Assembly (NCBI GenBank): GCA_947396885.1
Contig: OX377202.1
Coordinates: forward strand, 63,460,643-63,524,642
Direction of reading: 5' to 3'
From: Heligmosomoides polygyrus polygyrus
Taxonomy: Eukaryota; Nematoda; Chromadorea; Rhabditida; Heligmosomidae
DNA length: 64,000 nucleotides
Part shown: positions 11,201 to 23,200 of the stretch, in pieces
Layout: each line of letters begins with the position of its first letter
Position numbering within the stretch: the stretch's first letter is position 1
Made by a program: the position numbers and the translations under genes
Notes under the pieces: model-generated
The model's database searches: none
The model's input: only the letters and a program-made list of their open reading frames with translations
What the model was told of the DNA's origin: nothing

Positions 11201-14200
11201 GTTCCGTGGAGCGAGAAAGGGGCATCAGAAACTTATCCGTTTCTCATGAACATCGTCTTCGTAAGAATCGGCTGCAGTCCAACGTTCCCACCTACACGAT
11301 CGAAGTCGGCCAGCATTCGCTCCGCTTGGCTGACTGATGGTCGGTGTTATGAGCACGATATCGTCAGCGAAGCGAAGATGATGTAGTTGCCGGCCGTCGA
11401 CAGTACATAAATGCTGCTACTACATTATGGAATGATCAGTTGGACATTGCCTTCAACTTTTTTCCTAGAAACCGCCTGTTCTGTGCTATCTTCCATATGT
11501 GAACGCAATGTTTCTCCATTCGAATTCGATTAATCGAGTTTCAATATTCGAATCCACTATTCAAAAAAATCACGTTTTTCGAATGTATTTGAATTCGAAT
11601 ATTCAAAAATTCGCGTTTTTCGAAAGTATTCGAAATTCGAATGCCCGAAAATTTTCGGTATTCGAAACCGTTCGATTATTCAAAATTTCCCAGGAACTCA
11701 AAATTATTCGATTTATTCGAATGCCCAAGGAGCGGTATATTCTGGAAAGGATTGTTATGTTTTTTCGGGTAAATAGGATCTCCAAAACGGTTCTTTCTGT
11801 GCATCAAATCTCTGTTACGATAGCGCCTCGTCGATTCTGGTTATTACCGGGCCTGTGCAAAGAGGCCGAGGAAGAGTAGGAACTCTTAACTGCAAGAAAA
11901 CTTGGAAATTATGATTCAAACGGTGTTTCAAACGGATCCAACTTGTCCTTCACGTTGCAGTCTGACACACGTCATTAAGTGTCTACAGAATGGGGTGAGG
12001 GTCAACAGGGGCTTCGGTCTTGTGTCACGTCCGATTCTCCTTGTGCAGAGCAGTGCCTTATGGAGTCAGTGTTCTCCGTGGTCGCTGAATCTCTTCTTCT
12101 AGTTTCCGTTTCTACTATTACGGTTCCGAAAAGCTATATTATTAGGGTGTACGGAAAGTTCTCAGCGTTTCGAGTGCTCCACTTTGAACTACCATAGCTT
12201 TCTCAAATTTCGAATGTTCAGAAAAACCATGTTTTTCGAAAATATTCGATTTCGAGTGCTCGAAACTTTTCGGTAACCATTCGAATATTCGTAATTTTTA
12301 CAAGAGGATAGCTATGTTCTAGAATACCTAAAGCACAAGTAAGGAATAAGTATCTACGTTCGAGTACACTGCAGTCTCGTCATAAGCTCACTCACGTGTA
12401 TGTGCCAAAATGCTTGCTGGAATCATAAAGATTCTTGTTCTTCTTCAGCGTCTGTCCCGCTTCGTAGCGGGGTCTGCTATTCTGGTGACATGACACCACC
12501 TCTCCCGATCCAGCGCTAGATCAGGGTGGACACCAGCAACCTTCAAGTCCATATGTAACGTGTCAGATCAGCGCTGCTTCGGACGCCCTCTAGGCCGCTT
12601 TCCTACCACCTCGAACTTAAGGCCTATCTTGCGGACGCTATCTTCCTTTGCACGCAGAACGTGGCCGTACCATCGCAAGCGAGCTTCGCGCATCTTCTCG
12701 GCTATCGGCACGACACCGAACTTCTGCCGAATGACATAGTTTCGGATGCGGTCCAGGCGCGTGACTCCAGCCGTCCACCGCAGCATCTTTATTTGTGACT
12801 TCAAGCGCTCTGTCATTTTCCTATCGCAGAGCACGCCAGTGAACGAGCGCCACTTGTACCAAGCTGCACTCACGCGTGAGTTCACTTCAGTCATCAGATT
12901 GCCATCAGATGCTACTGCTGATCCCAGGTACTTAAAAACTTCCATCACCTGCGCCCGTCCCGAGCGGTCGATTTTGGCCTTCTGTCTGATTCCGCGGCGC
13001 TGTGACTGCTGTGTTGGTGGTATTCTGGTTTCTTCCATATCTCGACTTGTCAAGTTCTTCATACTGGTATTCTGCTGTTCTGTGCCGAACTTGCGGACCT
13101 CGAGTTGGATTCCAGTCGTCTTTTGTTTGAGTTCGTCTGACTTGCGTGATTCCTTGTAGCGGGAATCGATTTGGCCTATTATCGAACGCCACCTGAGCAG
13201 GTCAACATTCTACTTGAAGTTGTTTTATGTCTGAAATGAACACTCCGCTTCGTGCCTCTTCCGTTCCAGCGACTAAGAGGAAGCATTTGGACGTCGTTTC
13301 GCCTGACAAGGATGAACACCTCTCGCAACTTCTGTCTGGAGCGGATTCCGAGATACCTGCCTATGCCAAGGTCATGCTCAGTGCTCTTCTCGAAACTAGA
13401 CGTCAGATGGAAACTCTGCAACAATGGTGTCTCAAAGTTTCGGAAGAAAACGCTCAGCTTAAGATTAAAAATGCCAGGCTAAAGCAGTTAGTTGAATGCA
13501 AAAATTCCAGTGTCCAGGCTGCTGAAAATAGTTTGTCTCCAAGTCCCAATCCTCCATCTCATATGGTTGCTTCCAATGACATGATTCAGAATTCTTTACA
13601 TGAATTTGAAAGACGTAGATCTGTTGTCATATATGGCATTCCAGAACTCTCATCATTTTCCGCAACTGATAGAGCCCTCCACGATTTATCTCATGTTACT
13701 TCTATTCTTAGTCATTTAGATGTTGAGTGCCTTCCTTGCTCAGTGTATCGCATGGGTAAGCCTAAAGTCAATGGCTCCAGGCTCGTTAAAGTTGTGTTGC
13801 CAAGCTCTAAACATAGAGACTTTGCTGTTAAGCGCGCTTCGCGATTGCGAACGTTCTTCTGCAAGGGCATTTTTCTTCGCCCCTCGCTTTCCAAAGAAGA
13901 ACTGGAACGTCAGCGAGTTGCGCGCAATTCCAACCGTAGGCTTCAGGATGCTTCTGGTTCTGTTACCACAATTGATGCCTCTCAAGGACCCAATCCCTCT
14001 GTCTATTCGCTAAATGTTTCGCATGCTGCGCCATCGGGAAACTCCTGAGTCCTGCTCCTTGTCGTGATGTAAGTGGTATAAAGTGCATGTTTACCAATAT
14101 CCGGTCTTTTGTTAAAAATAGCAATTTTTTGGTATCCATATTAATTCATAAAAATTATGACCTTGTTCTGACAACGGTGTCCTGGCTAGGCTCAAAGAAT

Positions 14201-17200
14201 GATGTGGCACCCCTGCTAGGGATAGCCAGTTCCTGCTATTCCTTTTCTCGATGCGACCGCTCGCATAAAACTGGAGGTGGTCTTCTGGTCCTTCTTAGGA
14301 ATACCATTCCTTTTAGGGAGGTTTTCAAGGAATCTGTAAAGGATGGCTATGAGATCTTAATTATGGATATTACGTTTTCTCTTGGTACTATTAGGTTCAT
14401 TCTTGTATATCGCACTCCAAATTGCACTGCCTTCAATTCTAATTTGCTTCAAAAAGTCATCAGTGATTTTTCATGTCATAATAATCCAACTGTAGTCCTA
14501 GGTGATTTCAATTTGCCTGGTATTGTCAACCTGTATGCCTACATGGTACCTCATTAGATTTTTACAACACTTTTTGCTCGCATAACCTTTCTCAGCTTGT
14601 CATGCAACCAACCCGTGGTTGCTCATTTCTCGACCTCTTATTTACCAATGACGTCGGTCTCGTCAGTGATGTTCGGGTTGTAGCACCTGTTGGTGATAGT
14701 GATCACTCAGCCGTTGAGTTCACCGTAAATTGTGATGGCTGTTCTAGCGAAAAATCCTACGTTAGAGACTTCAGAAATGGTGACTATGTCGCTATTAGGA
14801 ACTATCTAGCGAATATTGATTGGATTGGGTCGCTGGGTAATCCGTCCACCGTAGATGAAAAATATGAGGTATTCTTGGCGATTTTACATCATGTCATCGA
14901 GTTGTTTATTCCTCTTCGCAAAGTCATTACGAACTCACTGCAGTTGCCTAAATATCTCGATAGAATGCTCTCCCGACGTAGTTTCCTGTGGGATAATGCA
15001 ACTAAAATTGATTCGATAGAGGGATGGGCTAGGTACAAGTCTTACAATAGCAAAGTAGAAAAGTCACTTAAAAGGTTCACTACATTTGTCGAAAGCAAAC
15101 TAGCGGCCGCCAAGGATCCTGCGAAACTACACAAATACATTCGTGCCCGGTTAAGAGAACGGTTTACTATCCCTACCCTTATTGGTTCTGGTGGTGTTTA
15201 TGTTACCGATGCTGACAAGGTTGAGCTGCTTGCTAGAGAATTTTATAACGTTTACTCTGGGTCGCATGTTTTTCCAAACGTAGAAGTTTCTAAGATGAAC
15301 TGTGCAATGCAGCCTACAATCTGGTTTTATGCGGACGATATTGTTCAAATCATAACCAAGTGGCCTAGATCAACTACAGTGACTTCTGACATGGTACCTC
15401 TACACTTTATCAAATCGTTCCTTTTATTGCCTACCCTCTCGAATTTCTCTTTAATTTATCCTATATTACGGGTGAAGTACCAAGACGTTGGAAGCACTCT
15501 TTCGTAGTACCTGTGCCTAAGAAGCCTCCATTACACTGTCCTCTAAATTATCGGCCCGTTAGTATTACATCAGTTTTTGCTAGGGTGTTTGAGAAAATTG
15601 TTAAGCGTAAATTAGTTGACTATTTTCATGAGCAGGAACTTTTTCCAAATTCTCAACATGGTTTCTGTAGGGGCAAGTCAACTGAGACAGCCCTCCTGTG
15701 TTCCTTTAATGACTGGACTAGGGCCTATGATGATAAAAAGACCACACATGTGATTTATTTTGATTTTTCGAAAGCCTTTGATAGGGTTCCTACAAATTTG
15801 CTTCTAAAAAAACTTGAGTCGTTTGGGATCCACCACAGAATCCTCGCCTGGATTGGTAACTTTTTACATGGTCGTACATTCCAAGTCCGAATTGGCAGCC
15901 AGTTTTCCTCAGCTTTTGACACACCATGCGGTGTTCCGCAAGGTGGAGTTTTGAGTCCCCTCTTATTCTTGGTCTATACTGCTGAGTTGCCGTCTTTGAT
16001 ATCTCAGCTGGGTGTCACCTGCGTAATGTACGCCGACGATGTGAAGGTCTACAAGGTTATTGAGAGTGTAGAGGACTCTTTATCTCTACAAGGTGCTATT
16101 GATCAAGTTGTAACCTGGTCACAAAAGTGGGGACTGCCTCTTGCTGCTGACAAGACCAAGCTGTTTTGCATAGGTAAGGATCCGCACTCTTTTGAATACA
16201 AAATTGGTACCGATAAATTAGAAAGAGTGCACGAGGTAAGGGATTTAGGATTCCGTTTCAATGATAAACTTTCTTTCGAGACTCATTATAAATTTATATG
16301 CTCACTTGCGATCCGTAGAACGTGTAATCTATTTAAAGTCTTGAGGAGTGGGAATGCAAGAACACTTGTTAATGCATACAAGAGTCATGTAAGACCATTA
16401 GTAGAAACGGGGACGTCTGTGTTTAGCCCTCACAAAAAGAAGGACATTGCTTTATTAGAGTGTGTTCAAAATAACTTCACTCGTAAGCTGGCCATGAGGT
16501 GTTCTGGCCTGGACTATCAGTTTATTCCTAATGGTGTTTATAGACGTCTTTTGTACGGTTTGCAGAGTTTAAGAAGTAGAAGACTTAGGAATGATCTTCT
16601 TATGGCCTTCAAGATTTTAACGGGAAGGGTTTCTCTGAATAATGAAGAATTTTTCTTCTCACACCGTCTAGAACTAGAAGGAGTGCCACTATATTCAGGG
16701 CTCCATTTGCCAGAACACAGGTGCGTGCTAACTTTTTCTCCGTCAGAGTAGTGTCACGGCTCAATAAAATTTGGTCTCCAGAGTTGGTTAGCATGTCTTT
16801 GCGCAGTTTTAGGAGTAGGGCAGAGAAGCTGGTATATGCAGAAGATTCCCGTTCGCTGCATGCTTGATTTCTTTCCCTTTAAGTATTGTTTTATTGTTTA
16901 CTACTATTCGTTGGGTATTTTTGTAATACTTCTTTGTTTTCTTGCTTGCTCTTCTTTTGTGTTGTGTCTCAAGTCATATTACTTGTTTTGGCTTGTTTGT
17001 TTTGTTGTTCACCACGTAGACACTGTCTACGTCAATAAATACAATACAATACAAAAAACCGAAGTGCGCGGGAGCTCGATGGCGTTAACCTTGATGGAGC
17101 TGGGCTCATTAACGTCCGTCGTTAGATACTCGGTCTTATTCACGTTCAATCTGAGGTGAGTCCAAAACACTCCAAGCGATCACACCAAGCTTGCACCTCT

Positions 17201-20200
17201 CGCTCGAGTTCACCTTTACTTGCGCTAGCGAGCATCACGTCATCAGCATAAAGCAGTGTCCAGGGGACTGGCTTCTGAAGATCTCGTGTAATGGCGTCGA
17301 TCACGACAACAAGAAGGAGTGGGGAAAGCGCAGAACCCTGGTGCACCCCGACAGAGATGGCGAACTCCATCGAGGATCCGGCTGCAGCTTGAACTCTACT
17401 CTTTGGAGAAGAGTAGAGGATTCGCACCCACTCTATGAGCTCCTCAGGAACTCCATGTCGTCGCAGAGCATACCATATCACTTCACGCGGTACGCGGTCA
17501 AAGGCCTTCTCTAGGTCGAGGAAGGCGATATGCACTGGCTTCTGTTTCTCGCGATGCTTCTCTAACAGGAGGCGGGCGGCATGTGTGGCATCAATGGTGC
17601 CACAGCCGCTACGAAACCGCACTGATTGCTGGAAAGCTGGACGATGTCACGAATTCGGCCATCGACAATTCGCTCAAAGATCTTCATGCTGCGCGAGTGC
17701 AAGCGAATCGGACAGTAATTGGAGCAGTCTGCAGGACTGCCCTTCTTCTTCCAAATCGGAATCGTCGTGCTTTGTCGCCAACACTCAGGCACTTTTTTCT
17801 CCGCCACAACCTGATTAAAGATTTTCGCCAACCACTCAGCAGGGTACCACAGCTTTGACTTCCACAGATCAGCTGCCACGTCGTCGGGCCCAGTCACTTT
17901 TCCTGGCCTCATCTTCCTCAGAGCCGCTTCTGTTTCCTCCACGGTGATCTTGTGAACGGGACCGTGGACAGAAGCCACAGAAGGGGTGGCCGGGTGAGGA
18001 AATTCCATAGTGGAAATTTCCTCAAAGTAATCACGCCATCGCTTCAGCGCCTTTTTGCGGTCTGCCAGAAGATGGCCGCTCTCATCATTGATGCCAAAAA
18101 ACTTTTCAATATCCTCGGTTTGGCGATGGCGGCTCTTAGCAAGTCGGTATAAATACCGCTCACCATCGCGCGATTCGAGCCTCTCGTTGATATCTCCATA
18201 ATGAGTGGCATTTGCAACAGCCACGGCCTTCTTTGCAGGCTTCTTGATACTTCCGCCAGTTATCGGCCGTCTTTTCGCATAGAAACACGTGATAGAGCGA
18301 CTTCTTCTCTCGAGCTTTTGCTTTCACGTCATCTGCCCACAGCCACTCTGCTTTTCGACCTTGCGTCGTCCAGGCACCGTGATGCCGAGCTCCAACCTTG
18401 CAGCTTCACGTATCGCGTCGGCAGCCTTCTTCCAAGTTTCGTCGACAGTTGTGACTGTCGGTAACCGCACGCGAGAAATCACAGCTGCTTCCTTCTCTCT
18501 CATTCGCCACCACTTGATTCTCGGTGCACCGCATCGCTCGACCTGCTTCTGCCTTGGAGCGGCGATCTTTAGGGTGCAGATCAGCGGTCGGTGCTGTGGG
18601 GCGACCGTCTCATACGGCACGATCTTCGCGTCTGTGACAAGTCCTCGGTCGCGATCCTTCACAAGGACGAAATCTATCTGAGATTTGGAGCTCCCACTGT
18701 AGTATGAGATGAGGTGGGAGTCGCGTTTACGAAATGCGGTGTTCACAATGGTGAGGTGATTCCGCATAATCAAGAATACGCTCACCATCGGCGTTTCGTG
18801 CTCCGTATCCGAAACCACCATGACAGCTGCACCCGTCCTTCGCAGCACCTACGTGCCCATTAAGGTCACCAGCGACTATTATGACATCTTTCGACGGTAC
18901 CTCCGCCGTCTTCTCATCAAGCAGGTTCCAAAACTCATCCTTGGCTAGATCGGAGCAGCCAGACTGCGGAGCATACGCAGAGAGGAAGTGATAGAGTCGC
19001 CCCTTCGCGGCTACAACAATCTTCATCAACATAGAACGTTCCACATAGAACGGCCTTGAAGCCTCGTCCTATGTCCCTTGACTTGCGGCAGGACCACCTC
19101 GTCTCCTGCACCGCACAGAAATCAACCCTTCTACGCTCCAGTGCTTCAACCAACTCGCACGAGCGGCCCGTCAACGTACCCACATTCAGCGTTGCCACGC
19201 GGGTCCTGCTTACGTTACGGGACTTTCGGACTAGCTCAGTTGCCCCCCCCCCCCCGATGCCGTCCTCGCATCAGGGACCCTCGCATACTTCTCACACTCG
19301 CCGGGCTCTGCGAGTGCGCGTCGGCTCCCGCGGACGCCGTAGCATGTAACGTCATCAACCATGTGATGTGACATGGGTCTTCGTAGGCCGGCCTGTCACA
19401 AGGGCCTGTCGCCTGCATTAGCGCGTGCTTAGCTTAGCTCGCAAGGCGAGCAGTTTCCAGTGGCACCACGTGGAGGAACGGACATCGCCACCTGGAATCA
19501 TAAAGATTGACACTTCAAAATTCTTATCATTGCTTCTTTAAGAAAAAGTAGACGCAGAAAATTTCATATGGAAAATTTGTAAGCAACCTTAGATTGAACT
19601 ACTTCACGTGCAGAGCGTTGTCCTGTTATCTTAGACTTAAGCATGATGTCCCGCTTACCCCTGGCTCCTTCCGGTGAGTTAAACGTTTTGCTGAAACCAG
19701 TCGTCTTGAACACTAAATTGCTGTGTTGAATTCTCATTTTATATAAGATCATTTTTTTGAACCTATGTCTTAAACGAACGTAACAAGCTATAACTATGTG
19801 TAACTATAAATGTTAAATAAAAAACATTCATCCGTTAGATTCATGTTCTTCTACTGCACTTGATTCACTACATTATGTAGATTCTACGGTATTTTTCGCA
19901 CCTTGAAGTGGCAGTAGTTAAAAAGATTCGCCTTTTTTTGTGCTCTCTGGAGAAGATAACTAACCTTCATACATGCCTAAGCCTAAATACTCCCTCCATT
20001 GGACCTAGGACGGCAAGCAACTAAATTTATCTGGAGCGAAAAGTAGTAAAACCGTGAATTTAGGCTGTTAAGCACTCTTTATTCAGCTACCATCTTCTTG
20101 AGAGTCTGTAAAAGACAAGAAAAGTTGCAGGAGTTGCTGATCCAGTGAGCATTTTACGGACTGCAGTTTCGTATTCTGATGTAAAAAGTAAAACGCTTCG

Positions 20201-23200
20201 GCTGTTCCCATATGGTCGTTTTACTTCCCCCCCCCCCCCTTTCGCCTCGTTCACATGTTAGCGAATGTACAACTCATTGTAATCTTTTGACGAGCCTGTC
20301 AAGCTTCTATTTTCCTTTCCAGATTTCTGAGTTGGTGGTAGTGCCGAAATCGCTGCCGAGTAGCCGTGTGGAAATCTCGATTCCACTACTTGAAAACGGC
20401 CTCCACCACTATTTACCGACTAGTTCACTACATATTCCAAGTACAAACGAAAAAGCTGGAATCGCGCAGAAGTTGGACTACGTGGCGCACTTCGTGAAGG
20501 GAACAATTCTTACCGGCGGTTATCCTGTCCTTCTCCCGATGGCACTCTACAATATACTCTGTATATTAGAAAGAATTCCGGTGAAAACCCCAAAAAACCG
20601 CTGAAACTTGTTGTCATGTACGTTGCACTTCAAAACGCCCTGTAAGCAGGTTCATGGATTGGTTAACACATTTATACTACTGGTAGCTTTAAGAAGGGAC
20701 CTACCTTTGCAAACGTATCTTCGCTATCAGCGGAAGAAGAACACAGAACAAATCTTTAGAAAATTGCACCTATATGTATCCAACCAATAGAAAATGAAAC
20801 AAAAGCCAGCTAAAAGCCAGCTAGTGTAGTGGTGCAGCGTTTTCTTGTTTGTTCTAGGGCCTAAAGTCGCTGCATAACGAACAACAGACCAGACAGACCA
20901 AATCCTGCCGGAAACTGGATAACGGACAACGGTGAATCCGCTCATCCAAGCCACACCCGCTCGGCAGCTCGGCGAATCGACAGTGCAGGACCCGACTAGC
21001 GCAGCAGCATCAGACCATTTCGTCGATGCCTTTCAGGGGTCAGACTCATCAACGGCTTACATAACTCTAACAGAGAATTCATAGCGGAAAATTTAGACAA
21101 CGCGGCCTGTCGCTCACCGTTTTCGCTTGATAAGCCGCGCTATCAGGGATTTCGGCTGTAATTTTCTCTGTAAGTCGTTGATGAATCCGGCCCCAGGATA
21201 GCGTTGATAATGATTAAGCAAGGACTTCAAGAAATATTGCGAAATGCTGTGTAAACTTGTGTAACTGATTTTGCACCACTTTTGGCTTAATAAATGTTCT
21301 CTTCTGTTCTGCTCGAAGTTTCCAGAGACACGGTGCACGAGTTGATGGGCCACATGGCACTCTTCGCCGATCCAGATTTCGCCCAGTTCTCGCAAGAAAT
21401 TGGTCTCGCCTCTCTGGGAGCAAGCGATGACGATCTGAAGAAGCTAGCAACGGTGATCCATTTGCTCACTGCAAAGCGTGAAGCGCAAAGACTTTACACT
21501 TGACCAATCCACACAAATCCTCCGCGCGTAATCATGCGATTGCTTGAGCCTAATCTTATCTCTGAATAAGAAAGCGTCGCGAAAACACAGCGCCTTTTCC
21601 CGCTTCAGTGCATAGAACGAACACCCTGTGCTTCCTCGCAAGTGAACCAGTCATTTCAGCTGTACTTCTTTTCCATCGAGTTTGGCCTATGTTATGATGG
21701 TCAAGTGGAGCCTTCTGGCAACGGAAACAATGGCGGACCTACTATTAAGTACAAGGTCTATGGAGCAGGGCTTCTGAGTAGCGCCGGCGAGCTGCAGGTC
21801 TGCCATTCCTATATGTAGTTATGTTGATTATGTTTACGAATAATTACAACATTGATCTTGAGCAACAATGAATTCTCAACACAATAGTCCACTTACGATC
21901 TCTACCTTTCTGCACTTTCAAATAAAATTTAATTCGCTATTCTACTTTTAAAGATGAAAATTTCACAAACTTTCAAACAGACCGCGTGTGCCCTTATTGG
22001 AGCAGGTGAATTAGCAAATTTCAAAGAAAGTCATAATACGTTTCCATTAGACAAGCATTTATTCTAACCATCTCGGAAAGATCTGCTTAATGTAAGATAT
22101 GCTGGTTTTGACTTCTAAGATGCCAAGTTGGACTTCAAAAACATAAATCTGGCTTAGAAGTGTGTCCAGGGAGTGTGTCCTTAGAAGAGTGTTTGGCTCG
22201 AAATGTTATACATCATTCGCACGTCAAATTGGACACTTTTCAACATAAATTGAACAGCCATCATCCAAATTAAAGCCAGGTTGAGCTAGGGCCAGGCAGT
22301 CGTCCAGCTCGTCACAATTTTGACCTGACTGACAATGTGGATGCTGCATACTTGAAACGGGAAAGTGAAAGCATGTGATGTTCTACATTTATTTTCGTTG
22401 AACCGCCGACAGTTTGTCAATTCACCGCAAACAGAATTTCCGCTATCAATCAAATGAAAATTGCGGCATACTTGACTGGTGCATGGCGCAATCCTTTTAT
22501 GCACCGCAAAAGCGCAGCATTTCTGCACCTTAAGACGAGCTCTAAACCACTGCTTTTCTTTGAAAACTACCGGTGGATATTCGCCTTGGCAAGTAGACGC
22601 ATGTACATATGTCCAGTTACAAGAAATGGGCTAGATCAGCTCATCCTTTCTGGGACAACATGACGGTTCCACGTAAAACTTCATTTCGTACAACACAAAA
22701 CGTTGTGTAGAGCTGTTCTACAGGACGACCCCCCCCCCCCCGGGCATATTTGCGTCGAAGGAATTAGTTAAAAAAACACATTTGAAAGCCCATCAGTGGA
22801 GTGATCAGGAAAATAGCTTTCAATTTTTTGCTGCTAGCGTTTTTGTTTGCGAATCATTTAAAACGTCCAGCGTCCGAAAACAGTCTCTGCATCTCTCTAC
22901 TGTTCCTGGTGGAGAAAAGCATTTTGGGATAAGCAGCGCCAAGTGAGAATAGGTAGATTTTGCGGGGAGTCAGACCAGTATCTTATGGAACTTTCGGGGC
23001 TCCCAAATGCACTTTTTTCAAAAACGCAAATGCGCCATAGAAGGTATGAAAGATAACATGGAAATAAAATTAAAGAGGACTCGCGCGCTGTGACTGACGT
23101 CGCGGGAGCAAGTCCATAGGTCAAACCCAAACAGACTGGCATTGGAGCGCAATATCCTCGCGCAATTCACGGATGTGCCACAGCGGATTGCTTTTGTTGA

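Larger units (their letters stand above)
13191..17055 (+). mobile_element. LINE B (CR1/jockey-like), nearly full length, inserted in LINE A
   Basis: It is a two-ORF non-LTR retrotransposon. ORF1 lies at 13227-14048 and the endonuclease/RT frame at 14087-16751, with frameshifts. A 3' tail AATACAATACAATACAA ends near 17055. LINE A coding sequence of the opposite strand resumes right after the tail, so LINE B is the younger insertion. The exact 5' border is uncertain (13185-13225) and I see no clear target duplication. Confidence 0.88.
17056..19491 (-). mobile_element. LINE A (RTE-type), 5' and central part
   Basis: This is the minus-strand continuation of 12434-13190. From 5' (19491) to 3' (17056): leader, endonuclease (19198-18324 over several frames), linker, and RT (18224-17056). 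LINE B interrupts it just after the RT segment [15 protein letters not shown]. The 5' end is shared with the fragment at 33262-33873 (both start near GATGTCCGTTCCTCCAC), so LINE A was probably inserted full length. A run of about 14 C/G at 19243-19256 and other frameshifts show decay. Confidence 0.88.
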
